Of a DNA stretch of 64,000 nt, positions 20,048 to 29,367 are shown piece by piece (within the stretch, counting starts at the first letter, position 1; every line of letters begins with the position of its first letter). Under the pieces are notes generated by a model. That model ran no database searches. It worked only from the letters and a program-made list of their open reading frames with translations, and had not been told where the DNA came from. The translations under genes were made by a program, and so were the position numbers. The DNA is from Aricia agestis (taxonomy: Eukaryota > Arthropoda > Insecta > Lepidoptera > Lycaenidae): positions 999,501 to 1,063,500 of the forward strand of contig NC_056419.1 of assembly GCF_905147365.1 (NCBI RefSeq). Reading direction: 5' to 3'.

Positions 20048-21468
20048 TTTTTTTTTTATTTATCCAAAATAAATTTACATTTTTTCTTAGACACTACAAA
20101 TCGCCAAACTGCATAACAGTTTGTTGGCGAATTTCAACGGATACAACATATCGCAAAGCTTTATGACATTTTTACATAATTATTAAATTTATATAAGTTG
20201 TACATAAATCCAACATCAAACATAATAACATCTAAATAATTTTTCAACAACATAATAATATTCTAACAAACTGAAATTACTTCTTGCACAATAATATAAC
20301 AAGTCTTGCAGTCTCATTATTATACCATTTAAAATAAAAATAAATTATATTATTACAATACCTGTAGGTACGTATATAATATTTTATTACATATTACATA
20401 TTATTATATAATATATTTAATTATTATATTTAAATTATCATTCATTATACCATCCTTATCAACTGCAATAATATACATATACGCATAACTTTTCAAAAAA
20501 ATATTTTTTTAATTCTTTCCTTAAAGTTAACATACTGGTTTTATTGCTATCATCTCTTAAAAATTCTATTTTATTTAACAATGTAGGAGTCAGGTATTTC
20601 CTGGTTCTTTTACCATAGTAATTTCTTACATATGGTATTACATTTTTGCCTTGTGTAACATTTCTAGTCTGATATTTATGATGATCAATTTTTTCTTTAT
20701 TTATGTTAATATTATATTGCTCTAATACAACTAAATACGAAACTTTTGCATTCACCGGTATTATTTCACAAATGTTAAACAATTGTTCATAATTTTCCTT
20801 ACACTGTGTTTTCACTTTTTTATTTACCCAATATTTAATAAGTCTAGTCTGTAATTGTTTTATTTTATTTACTTCGGTTTTAAATGTAAGTCCATAACAA
20901 CTCAGCCCATAGCTTATTAGGGAATCTGCAAGTGCGTAGTAGATAACATACAGTAGTTTTTTATTGACATATTTATTGAGATGAAAAAATGTACTTAATA
21001 TTGATCGTAATCTACTACACACTGCATTGACATGCGCTTTCCAGTTAAAATTGTTATCAACTGTCAATCCTAGGTATTTGTATTTGTCTACTATTTCAAT
21101 CGGTTCACATTTGCAATTATTTTTGTTATCATATTCGTATGTATGTCCAATTATTTCTATATTAATATTATCCTGCTTATTATATTTACTATAAGGTGAT
21201 GTAATTTGCATAGCTTTAGTTTTATTGAAATTTATGATAATGCCGTTGTCATGTGCCCATTCGGTTATGTTTTCAAAGTCAGATTGAATGTAGCGTTTTG
21301 CATCCGTTGGACTTTTAGATGAATATAACAAGCACATGTCATCGGCATACATAAAGGTTTTACAATTTCTTATAACATTTAATATACTATTTACGTGCAT
21401 TAAGTATAAAAATAATGTCTTTAGGCAAAACAAAACCACAAACAATTGTATTTCACAGTACAAAGCAT
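20048..21468 (-). mobile_element. 5'-truncated non-LTR retrotransposon
   Basis: On the minus strand: RT-coding remnant (to 20459), an AT-rich 3' UTR of ~400 bp, and a poly-A tail seen as poly-T at 20048-20057. The 5' end lies in the RT domain near 21465, as expected for a truncated reverse-transcription product. Beyond it is a decayed mariner-type MITE. No other copy of this LINE was seen in the window. Confidence 0.85.
20459..21463 (-). pseudogene. LINE reverse transcriptase, C-terminal part (334 codons)
   Basis: Open for 334 codons. Key motifs: 'FMYADDMCLLYSS', the RT catalytic box (YADD, near residue 38); 'IINFNKTKAMQI' (finger/palm motif after it); 'YKYLGLTVDNNFNWKAHV' (conserved K-YLG--D block); 'YYALADSLISYGLSCYG' (thumb region); and a C-terminal 'YGKRTRKYLTPTLLN' block. 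Residues 1-35 are a degraded version of the preceding RT motif: the usual PQGS-LGP box is not readable and an Asn-Asp pair is Asn-Ser. The fingers, the endonuclease domain and ORF1 are missing. The ATG at 21463 is incidental, because the truncation border is there. CR1/L2/Daphne-like groups are possible; the clade is not decided. The long intact frame suggests a fairly recent insertion. Confidence 0.9.
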
Positions 21469-21690
21469 AGTGATAACACTTAAGGATGTGTATGTGTCTT
21501 GTATAGAGTTCACTGTGAGAGTGGCAGCGCTGAAAGAGCTAAATTTGATTTTGTGATTTGTATGGACAAGCCTCCAGCGTAAGGAGTTTTCCCAAAAAAA
21601 AAGTAACTCTTTCAGCCCTGCTTATCGAGCTTTAGGGTTATTTTTCAGCGAACTATAGCAGTGAAACTATAGTCGCCGCCACCAACGAAA
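21469..21690. mobile_element. Mariner-type MITE family C, decayed copy
   Basis: 'agtgataacacttaaggatg', 'agagttcactgtgagagtgg' and 'cagcgctgaaagagc' match the left arm of family C (see 58840-59081). 'gtaactctttcagccctgct' is the start of the right arm. The outer right arm is scrambled. The LINE at 20048-21468 interrupts or abuts its left end. Confidence 0.65.
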
Positions 21691-21884
21691 TGTCAAGAGA
21701 TAGATAGCGCCCGAGCCGGACTCCAGACGCTCAGACGCTCACGCTGAGCGGTATACTTTTTTTGGTAACGCCGACTGGTTGCGGCAAAATATAACATTAA
21801 CACAAAACAAGCTTATATTTACACGCATAAGTAAATCCTACATCGTGCTATCAAAGTTTCTGAGATCCTCGATCGGTAAGACAT

Positions 21885-21925
21885 AAAATTTCATGAAAAT
21901 CGTTGGGGCCGATTCCGAGATTCCA

Positions 21926-22001
<76 letters not shown>

Positions 22002-22032
22002 AGAATTGCTCGTTTAAAGATATAAGATAAGA
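21885..22032 (-). mobile_element. Helitron family I, truncated, with long (TA)n
   Basis: Minus orientation: 'catgaaaatcgttggggccg', 'ccgagattccaatc', a TA microsatellite of about 75 bp (21929-22001), then 'acaagaattgctcgtttaaa'. The hairpin and CTAG side is missing. The TA run is much longer here than in the other copies, so the microsatellite has expanded inside the element. The 89-residue ORF is a (TA)n artefact. Confidence 0.75.
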
Positions 22033-22054
22033 TTAAAACGTCTGAAAAGCCGTC

Positions 22055-22130
22055 AGTCGTCGTTTCGGCCTGACTGACCATACTATATCGCTCGGTCAAA
22101 AGATCTTCCTTTACGGTCACGAAGTATCGA
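22055..22130 (+). repeat. 'ggcctgac...gatcttcctt' repeat
   Basis: 'ggcctgactgaccatac', 'tatcgctcggtcaaaagatc' and 'ttcctttacgg' match 48061-48118 (ggcctgaccgagc ... gcggaagatcttcc-type). A short dispersed repeat of unknown class, two copies in the window. Confidence 0.55.
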
Positions 22131-22260
22131 TTCTCACGGTGACCCCGACGTGATGGTCGGGGAGTGATGATGTTGATTATTATTATTTAAATATGTAAAA
22201 CGACATTAGCCGGGTGAACTTTTAATAAAATTCCTTGTCTCTACTATTAACCGACCCTAA

Positions 22261-22465
22261 AGGAGTGAGCACACTGAGACGGGCCGTGCCGGGGCTCAGC
22301 GTGCCATGGCTCATCGCAAAAATCTGCCTCCATACAATTTGTATGGAAGCAGATGCGTCGGGGCGCAGCGGATTTCCGCTTCCATACAAATTGCATGGAG
22401 GCGAATTATTTCGATGGCACAGCACGGTGAGCCCCGGCACGGCCCATCTCAGTGTGCTCACTCCT
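22261..22465. mobile_element. TAA-flanked MITE with long GC-rich arms
   Basis: Ends AGGAGTGAGCACACTGAGAC and GTCTCAGTGTGCTCACTCCT-type sequence (one mismatch), flanked by TAA at 22258-22260 and 22466-22468. The outer inverted repeat runs through 'gggccgtgccggggctca' on both sides (~50 bp). An inner inverted pair 'gcctccatacaatttg' / 'caaattgcatggaggc' gives a nested fold. 205 bp. Overlapping ORFs on both strands (77-79 codons) are mirror artefacts of the palindrome. PIF/Harbinger-like by target. Confidence 0.88.
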
Positions 22466-22715
22466 TAATACAGCGGACAGACTGAAACAATTCAAGTCGG
22501 ATCGCGGGGAACTTTTGTAATGGTTGAAATTTTTATTGCTCCAATTTTACTTTCGCTTAGCATTTTTATTAAAATTTCTGTTGTTTAGGAGCGCATCAAA
22601 AGCTGCTTAAAGACAATAGCTTTGTATTCAGTATTTCCACTTTATTCTTCATTTTATGTTAAATGAGGACATGAATTAAAGCAATTGTTATGGTATTTTA
22701 AGAACACAGTAACTA

Positions 22716-22861
22716 AATCGGCTTCAACGATTTTCATGAAATTTAGTATACTTATAGGGGGTTTAGGGGGCGATAAATCGATCTAGCTAGGAATCGTTTT
22801 TAGAAAATGTCATTTTATTCGTGTTTTATCGAATACCGAGCAAAGCTCGATCAAATAGCTA
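22716..22861 (+). mobile_element. Helitron family I, 5'-truncated
   Basis: Lacks the (TA)n start. Has 'caacgattttcatgaaattt', 'gggggcgataaatcgatct', the hairpin arms 'ccgagcaaagctcg', and ends CTAG before T. Confidence 0.8.
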
Positions 22862-22934
22862 GTTATAAATTATAATGAGATATTATGTCACTGCAATTTT
22901 TTCACACTAGAGGCAGCACCAACATAGTCAGTAC

Positions 22935-23455
22935 CATAAAGTTAATATACCTAGCGGAATAGAGAAACAAAGGCCTGAGCAAGAGAGATGTCACTATCAG
23001 TAACACTGCATGTTACTTTCTGCCGCGCACTGTAAAACTCTGGAATGAACTGTCACCAGCAGTATTTCCGGACCGATACGACCTGCAAACCTTCAAGAAA
23101 AGAGCATATACCCTCTTAAAAGGCCGGCAACGCACCTGCAGCTCTTCTGATGTTGCGAGTGTCCATGAGCGACGGTAGTTGCTTACCATCAGGTGACCGT
23201 TTGCTCGTTTGCCCCCTTATTTAATAAAAAAAAATGGTAATAGGAGACGTGTGTTACTTGACAGCAGCACTCTTTTTTTGACGTCCAGTCGGCACGTGCC
23301 GCACGTTGACAATTTCATCTCATAGAATTCATGTTCAATCATGCTTGTGTAAGTGTATACGTACACATATTTTACACACAGATGAAAACCAATTTTGGTG
23401 ACGTATTGACAGCTCGAGATTGTTGCTCTATTCCGCTAGGTATATTAACTTTATG
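22935..23455 (+). mobile_element. CATAAAG MITE with 8-bp TSD, copy 2, carrying a LINE end
   Basis: Ends CATAAAGTTAATATACC and GGTATATTAACTTTATG are exact inverted repeats extending ~30 bp. They are flanked by perfect 8-bp duplications GTCAGTAC at 22927-22934 and 23456-23463. About 219 bp of LINE 3' sequence (23016-23234) is inserted inside, so the MITE itself is ~300 bp, like copy 3. It is non-coding. Inserted in a family M repeat. Confidence 0.93.
23014..23234 (+). pseudogene. LINE 3' end, copy 1 (partner of family A)
   Basis: Reads 'YFLPRTVKLWNELSPAVFP' and 'YDLQTFKKRAYTLLKGRQR' to a TAG stop at 23176, then a ~50-bp 3' UTR and poly-A (to 23234). The R-T-LW--LP--VFP---DL--FK pattern is the usual C terminus of several LINE groups. 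Only the last ~55 codons are present. Its final ~125 bp are the same as the tail of family A SINEs, but it has T at both diagnostic positions (gatgTtgcg and the TAG stop). Likely target repeat: 'atgttac' / 'atggtaa'. Confidence 0.88.
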
Positions 23456-23589
23456 GTCAGTACTCAGTAAACTAAATTTTTTGTACGACGTTTGACAACA
23501 TTTTTGTCAATATTCTGATATGACTTGTGCAACATGTCGGTTTCTGGTTGGATTTATTAGTAGCGCCTTCTGCTTCAACCTTTGCCTAA

Positions 23590-23932
23590 GGGCCAACCCA
23601 CACGTACCATAACCACACAACATCTCAACGACTAAATGTCGTCGAGCAGTGGTTACGTGTGAATGGTGGCGCTGTAGCTTTTTGTAGTTGCGTTGTTGCT
23701 AGTGGTTGCGATGTGAATTGTGATTACGTACGAAAGTCAATGAAACGGAGGGGGGGAAGAGCGCGGGCGGTATGCGCGCACTGTCGTTGCATCGACGCAA
23801 CGTTTTGGTTGCGATGTAGTCGGTATCACACAAGTGATCGACAACGACTCAACGACGAATGATCCAGTTCATTTACAATACGAAATATACGCCCGACCAC
23901 GTGGTGTGGTTGTGGTCCGTGTGGGTTGGCCC
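23590..23932. mobile_element. TAA-flanked MITE (GGGCCAACCCACACG ends)
   Basis: Ends GGGCCAACCCACACG and CGTGTGGGTTGGCCC are inverted, with 'accacac' / 'gtgtggt' continuing the pairing. Flanking TAA at 23587-23589 and 23933-23935. The 343-bp interior includes the GC-rich 'gagcgcgggcggtatgcgcg'. The ORF at 23659-23862 lies wholly inside and has no domain. PIF/Harbinger-like by target. Confidence 0.88.
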
Positions 23933-24146
23933 TAATACAGAATACTCCTTGTTTGCGTAGTCAACTTTCGATGCCTTCTTGTAATAATATCTTTGTTATA
24001 TTTTACCTAAATCACAACAGTGTAATCAGGTCAAACGTGTCATGTCCGAGCGCCGTGTTGGTCAATAAATCGAAGGGCGCCAATATGTTTGAGTGCTACC
24101 GGGGTATTGGTTGAGTCGTGGAGTACACACACGTAGCTTACAAAAC

Positions 24147-24385
24147 ATGGTGTAACAAAACTAAGTGATAATACTTTAGGGTGTGTATGTCTTTTTTATA
24201 AAGTTAAGAAAAAAGTTTCTTTTTCAGTTATAGTAGCAGAAGCAGTGAAAGAAAAGAAACTTTTTTTTTATTATTGTTCGGGCATAGTGAGAGATATATT
24301 TTTCTAAGAAATATAGAAGTCAAAAGTTATTCTTTCATCGGTGTAAGTTTCACAGTGAACTGAATACTTAAGAGACAAGAGGTAC
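24147..24385. mobile_element. Mariner-type MITE family C, diverged copy
   Basis: 'ggtgtaacaaaactaagtga' and 'taatactttagggtgtgt' give the left arm. The right arm is weaker ('gtttcacagtgaactgaata'). The centre is unlike other copies. Confidence 0.6.
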
Positions 24386-24406
24386 GCCGTAAATCCGGAA
24401 AAATGT

Positions 24407-24897
24407 ACCATCAGAGAAGTTGATTCCTAGGCAGAGGTTGATTCCTAAGTAATTTGGTCGCGTTTTGTCCAACCCAGTTGACAGACAGACTGACAGATCA
24501 CGAATTACACTGAATTGGCATAAGCCGACCAAATGACGTACGACCGAATCCGTCAACTGCCTATGAATCAATTTCCTCGATGGTAACGCCTCCAGTGGTC
24601 CAGTGGTTAAAAGCATGGCTCTTGAAACATGTTATTTCCAAGTTTAATTAGGACAATGCAGGCTGATCACCTGATAGTCTGACAAGTAAGATGATCCATG
24701 CGTCGGATGGACATGTAAAAAGCCTGATCTCTCGCCAGTCGCGTTGGTCTTCCGTCCCACTGGGTTATGAGAGTAAAGGAATAGAGAGTGCACTTGTGTA
24801 CCGCGCACACACTTGGGTACTATAAAATTACTCCTGCGTAGCTGGCCACCGTCACCGAAACCGGTGTGGGGGAGTTATTATTATTCTTCGATGGTAC
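24407..24897. mobile_element. MITE family E, copy 2, split by a SINE
   Basis: The left end 'taccatcagagaagttgatt' and right end 'cctcgatggta' frame arms with 'gtaatttggtcg' / 'cgaccaaatgac'. A family D SINE is inserted 12-15 bp from the right terminus. The terminal bases therefore appear twice, once as each copy of the SINE target duplication. Confidence 0.8.
24586..24883 (+). mobile_element. tRNA-derived SINE, family D, copy 3 (no B box)
   Basis: The A-box region 'gtggtccagtggtt' is present, but ~35 bp holding the anticodon-like loop and B box are deleted ('ggctcttgaaacatgttatt'). The body and 'accgaaaccggtgtgggg' plus the (ATT)n tail are normal. 13-bp target duplication with one mismatch, 'ttcctcgatggta' (24573-24585) / 'ttcttcgatggta' (24884-24896). 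If the deletion predates insertion, the source copy lacked a B box; it may equally have arisen later. Confidence 0.9.
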
Positions 24898-25272
24898 CTA
24901 CACACGTACATTTGTGTCTCATTGCGGTTTCCACGTTATGTCTTATTTTATAGGAATCCGTGATATTTATCGAGTCAGAGCAGCCTATCCATGCCAAAGC
25001 ATTTCACGAAATAAGTTACAACTCACACATATTTCAGGGTCGAATTGTGTAGCCGTTTCAAACTCGAGTCAAACAAATCAATAAGATATCAATGTACCTG
25101 ACGTTAATGTATTTCTGATTTTGTCCGCCTCTAACGGGACGTCATCAAAAAATTCAAATAAAATACTACTACCTAGGATATAAGTTTCATTTTGCTCTAC
25201 GACACTACTAAGCAGCGGCAGTATGGGCCGTTAGAAAATGAAACATAATATACAGGTTGTAACAAAACTAAG

Positions 25273-25594
25273 TTTTTTTTATGAAATAAGGGGGCAAATG
25301 AGCAAACGGGTCACCTGATGGAAAGCAACTTCCGTCACCCATGGACACTCGCAGCATCAGAAGAGCTGCAGCAGGTGTGTTGCCGGCCTTTTAAGAGGAA
25401 ATAGGGTAATAGGGGAGGGTAGGGATGGAAAGGCAAGGGAATAGGGAAGGGAATAGGGTAGGGGATTGGGCCTTCGGTAAACTCACTCACTCGGAGTAAC
25501 ACAGCGCAAGCGCTGTTTCATGCCGGTTTTCTGTCAGCCCGTGGTATTTCTCCAGTCGAGCCGGCCCATTCATGCCGAAGCAAGGCTCTACCAC
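25273..25594 (-). mobile_element. Family A LINE-tailed SINE, copy 4
   Basis: Poly-T 25273-25280, tail, a longer pyrimidine tract, head to 'gctctaccac'. It has a 3-bp 'gca' duplication at 'gagctgcagcagg'. It sits in the left arm of a family C MITE. Flanks 'aaactaag' and 'aaatcaag' look like the two copies of a target duplication with a few later changes, which supports target-primed insertion for family A. Confidence 0.92.
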
Positions 25595-25812
25595 AAATCA
25601 AGATATAATACTTTAGGGTGTGTATGTGTTATTTGTAGAGTGTTCACTGTGAAAGTAGCAACGCCGAAAGACCCAATTTTCTTTGTGATTTGTATGGGCA
25701 AGCGCCCCAGTGTCACGAATTTTCCCATACAAAAGTGAAGAAAAATTGCTCTTTCAGCTCTGCTACTTTTACAGTGAACTCTATACACGGGACTCATATA
25801 CACCCGAAAGTA

Positions 25813-26298
25813 TCTATATATTAATACGTGAGCCAAAAACTTTGTATCCCTTTTGACGAAAAATGGGGAAACGTAGACGTGAATGATATTTTGCACAGTT
25901 ATAGTTTATATGGTGAAGGAGTGCATCGAGCTAATATTATTTTGAAATTATGCTTTTATCATACATATTTTTAACAAATAAAACATTACACACACTACAA
26001 CACACACACTAGGAAAAATGACAGATTTTAGAGTGACAAGCCTGTACATACGAATACTCTTTTATTTATGGTTGAAGTCAGTTGACAACAAGGTGACAAA
26101 TTGAAAATGGATTATATATTTTTTTATTGAATTTTAGATCCTATTAGACAATGCTTACACCACATATGTCATATTGCTATACTGTGGCTTACACGGCCAG
26201 TCTGACATCAGCTGAGTCCCAGAGACAAGAGTTGAAAAAAATATGATCCAAATGTCATTGAAACTACGGTCGAATTTCGACCATTGGGCGATCTCTAG
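25813..26298 (+). mobile_element. Non-autonomous Helitron, family G, copy 1
   Basis: Starts TCTATATATTAATACGTGAG after A (25812) and ends CTAG (26295-26298) before T. A terminal hairpin GGTCGAA-T-TTCGACC (26268-26282) is 12 bases from CTAG, the textbook Helitron layout. 486 bp, non-coding. Insertion between A and T of 'agtattatc' in the right arm of the family C MITE is exact, with no duplication. Confidence 0.95.
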
Positions 26299-26339
26299 TT
26301 ATCACTTAGATTTGTGACACTCTGTAGGTCATAAAGTGG

Positions 26340-26835
26340 CATTACGAGTATATTTGAATATTATATTTGAATTATTATTGTCGGTGGCGTCCTGGTGACG
26401 ACAGTGGACAAACGACATGTCATGTATTATGTATTCGAAATAAAGACCCTTTTTATGAGGACACAATTCCGTGGACTATAAAATACTGTTTCCAAATGTT
26501 GATGGTGCCTTCAGAGCCTCTTTACCTGCCACACGACCTTTATTTCAACAGCCTAGGGATCATTTTCATATCTCCGAAACAAAACACGCTGGAGATTTCA
26601 TGAGAAAATAGACATAAGATACTTTAATAAAACTACTTTTACGGTTTTTGTCGCGATAAAATTTGCATATCAATAAAATAGATACGAGCGAAGTTTCATA
26701 GAGATTTTACACTAAAATTTTTAGGGTACTTAAAGGATGTCAAAAAATTTTAGACAATATTTCTCTAAAATCATAAAAGTTCGATAGTTTGTCCAAAAAA
26801 ATTGCGCTACATTTACGTAAAATAAATAAAAGTGG
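26340..26835. other. Unassigned sequence
   Basis: No recognised repeat. ORF 26367-26603 (78 codons) has no domain. Confidence 0.35.
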
Positions 26836-26837
26836 AT

Positions 26838-26973
26838 TTCAATTTTGTGAGTCTTGGTTAAGCTCGAGAATGGCCAAACCGATTTGGCTAATTTTTGTCT
26901 TGAAATATTTGTGCAAGTCCAGGAAAGGTTTATATAAGGAGGTAGGTGATACGAAGTACACCGGGTCAACTAG
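26838..26973 (+). mobile_element. Helitron family J, copy
   Basis: 'aaaccgatttggctaatttt', 'tgtcttgaaatatttgtgca', 'agtccaggaaaggttt' and 'caccgggtcaactag' match 54510-54645. CTAG at 26970-26973. Confidence 0.65.
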
Positions 26974-26999
26974 TAAGTTATAAGATAAAGAGCTTTTGC

Positions 27000-27445
27000 C
27001 CGCGGCTTCGCTCGCGTTAAGAAGTATTATATACAAACTTTCCTCCCGTATCCTCCCTTTGGAGGTGGAATTGATCAAAATCCTTTCTTAGCGGATCCCT
27101 TCGTCATAATATCTACCTGCATGCCAAATTTCAGCGCGATGGATCCAGTGGTTTGGGCTGTGCGTTGATAGATCATCATGTCAGTCATATACCTTTGAGT
27201 TTTATATAAGTACGACCTTTTGCCCCCGACTTCGTTCGCGTTAAGAAGTATTATTATATACAAATTTTCATCCCCTATTTTAACCCCCTGGAGGTGGAAT
27301 TGATCAAAATCCTTTATTAGCGGATGCCTACGTCATAATATCTACCTGCAAGCCAAATTTCAGCCCGATCGGTCCAGTGGTTTGGGCTGTGAGTTGATAG
27401 ATTACCATGTCAGTCAGTCATCTGTGAGTTTTATATATATATAGA
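27000..27445. mobile_element. Two tandem copies of a 'cttttgcccgcggcttcg' repeat
   Basis: Unit 1 (about 27000-27205) and unit 2 (about 27216-27445) both read 'ttttgccc', 'gcgttaagaagtatta', 'ggaggtggaattgatcaaaa', 'cgtcataatatctacctgca', 'ggtttgggctgtg'. They are ~85 percent alike by eye. A Helitron-type repeat common in moths. The tandem order resembles the pair at 9619-9973. Confidence 0.7.
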
Positions 27446-28947
27446 TAGATAATATAGATTAATAATTAGTTTTATCGTTGTAAAATGTCCAATTCCGATG
27501 GCCAGCGACAGGCCATACAAATAATTTACGTAAGTATATAAATAACGTAAGTTAAACCGCAAATGAGCAACAAACACTCAGAACCGAACAAGTTTAGCAA
27601 ACGTTTTCAGCTGAGCTGGCAAATCTTTAACCTCTATCTACACAGTAGTCACAGCTTAGCTCTAATAGCTCGAATAGACGAAACTCTACGAATAAACCTT
27701 AAAATCGGCAAAATGGCCTAACAGAAATTGATGACGTTCTTGACCTGATATAAAACTTAATATTATGTATTTAATAAATAAATAAACATATAAATCATAA
27801 TAAGTAGGAGCACCGTGGTGATATGTATTTGAAATTGGAAGTTACATCAATTAGTATTTCAACGAAGACTACAATCATTTGTTGATGTAATAAAATGTAA
27901 TGCAATGTAGGTGATTATAATTATTTTGATTGCCTAGACTCTAGAGTATCTTTAAAGTAAAAATCAATAGAAGAATCGCTGTGCGTTTCTATTCGTTTTA
28001 TTAATGTTAAGTATGTAAAACATTACATCGATGTATTTCTTAGCCAAAAGTTTGGCTGTTGCTATATGGTGAACTTGTGATGCACGTTTAAACACTTCGT
28101 CTAGAGTTGAAATCTTTAAAATAAACAAAACCGCCAACTCTCTGTGCGTGTCTAGTTTGTTCGTTAACGGCCACTAATTTGTTTGTTCATGATTAAGATT
28201 AATTACAAGTTATATCAGCACGCAACATTTAGGACCTAAGAGATTTAGATTAAAAGATAATTTTCATAATAAATTTTCTGGGCACTAAAATTAAAAGTAG
28301 AAACTTATTTTACAAGTAGCTGGCACTTAAAACCATTACGCAGGAGTTTTATAGTGCCACGATATGTGCACAATGTAAGTATACTTAATAAAATAGTAAT
28401 TTAATAGTTTAACAAGTTTCAAACGAGGTAGCGTTATGACGTAATGAGCAGCGAACACGAAAAGTGATTTTTATCAGCGAATAAATTTTGAAAAGGTGAA
28501 ATTTTAATATGTTTGTCGTAAATCTAAAGATGACCTGATTACGTCATAGTGTAATCACAGTATAAATAATAGTATTCAGTAACTTTCTTGTAATTAATTT
28601 CAACAATTCTAGTTCTGTGACAATGCAAAACTTTGGTCCCTAATAATTCTGCAATCATGCCTAAGTGCAAACTCCCTATTTAGCTTATAAATATATAGCA
28701 TTAACAGTTTCATGTTGATTATGAACAGTACAACATTTAGTGAATTTATTTTAAAAGCCTCTTAATATAATCCCAAAACTAATTAATTTATTAATTCAGA
28801 GTAGAATTTTAATGTTTAATATCCGGGCAAAAATAGATTTTACGATGCGTAAATTAATGTATTTTAAGCCAAGTAGCCACTAATATAAAAGCAACATGGA
28901 CGTTGCATAAAGTTTTACTTTGGAATTGTGTAAGCTAACAAAATATA
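27446..28947. other. 1.5 kb of unassigned AT-rich sequence
   Basis: The longest stretch free of recognised elements. A short piece at 28330-28372 ('cattacgcaggagttttata') resembles an inverted scrap of SINE D. No ORF above 60 codons is present, no splice-framed exon could be argued, and there are no RNA gene signals. Confidence 0.45.
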
Positions 28948-29064
28948 CAGGGTGTAACAAAAATAAGTGATGATACTTTAGGGTGTGTACGTGTTCCTTG
29001 TAGAGAGTTCAGATCTGCTACTTTCACAGTGAACTCTCTACAAGGAATACGTACACACCCTAAA
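28948..29064. mobile_element. Mariner-type MITE family C, short hairpin copy
   Basis: CAGGGTGTAACAAAAATAAG after TA, then 'gtgtgtacgtgttccttgta' and a right arm 'tacaaggaatacgtacacac'. The loop is only about 20 bp ('cagatctgctactttcac'), because most of the centre is deleted. The right outer end is missing and is replaced by a family H Helitron scrap. Confidence 0.8.
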
Positions 29065-29104
29065 ACGCAATTTCAGCAAACTGGGTTCAGCGTGAAGAGG
29101 TAAC

Positions 29105-29262
29105 AGGGCCTGTAGACAAGTAGCAAAGCGCTAACGCTAACGCTAACGCTAGCGCTACAAAATGTATGCGATTTAACATAAGTCATCGCTTCACTAGCGA
29201 ATACTAATGTCAAATCCATACATTTTGTAGCGTTAGCGTTTTGCCACTTGTCTACGGTGGCA
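29105..29262. mobile_element. Palindromic MITE, family P, copy 2
   Basis: 'agggcctgtagacaagtagc' and 'gccacttgtctacggtgg' ends. Inner arms hold 'gctaacgctaacgct' / 'agcgttagcgtt' and 'caaaatgtat'. The centre 'catcgcttcactagcgaata' matches the copy at 8490 inverted. The 'gctaac' hexamer is repeated four times at 29130-29150. Confidence 0.8.
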
Positions 29263-29327
29263 GACATACAGTCACTTTTGGAATTATAATAGGAAGTAAA
29301 GATTCACTCTGCCTTCGCAGTGCGAAG

Positions 29328-29367
29328 TTAGGTTAGGTTAGGTTAGCTAAACCTAACCTTACCTAAC
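29328..29367. repeat. Interstitial TTAGG telomere-motif palindrome
   Basis: TTAGG x3 plus TTAG (29328-29346) is followed at once by degenerate CCTAA units (29347-29367, 'ctaaacctaacc' and 'ttacctaac'). The two runs face each other head to head. TTAGG is the insect telomere repeat. The tract is short, so it may be a repaired break or simply a simple repeat. Confidence 0.8.

Larger units (their letters stand above)
22897..23540 (+). mobile_element. Family M repeat interrupted by the CATAAAG MITE
   Basis: Left part 22897-22934 ('ttcacactagaggcagcacc') and right part 23464-23540 ('aattttttgtacgacgtttg', 'ttctgatatgactt') match, in the other orientation, the uninterrupted copy at 33343-33486. The MITE at 22935-23455 with its 8-bp duplication sits between them. 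Confidence 0.7.
25253..26324. mobile_element. Mariner-type MITE family C carrying a SINE and a Helitron
   Basis: Outer ends CAGGTTGTAACAAAACTAAG and 'cacttagatttgtgacactctg' are flanked by TA (25251-25252, 26325-26326). A family A SINE (25273-25594) lies in the left arm and a family G Helitron (25813-26298) in the right arm. With both removed, the parts 'ctaag', 'ataatactttagggtgtgta', the central fold ('gctctttcagctctgctac') and 'ttatcacttaga' rebuild a normal ~260-bp family C element. Confidence 0.9.

Noticed and set aside
21851..22120. 89-codon ORF with (IY)n
   Set aside because: Translation of a (TA)n tract in a Helitron copy.
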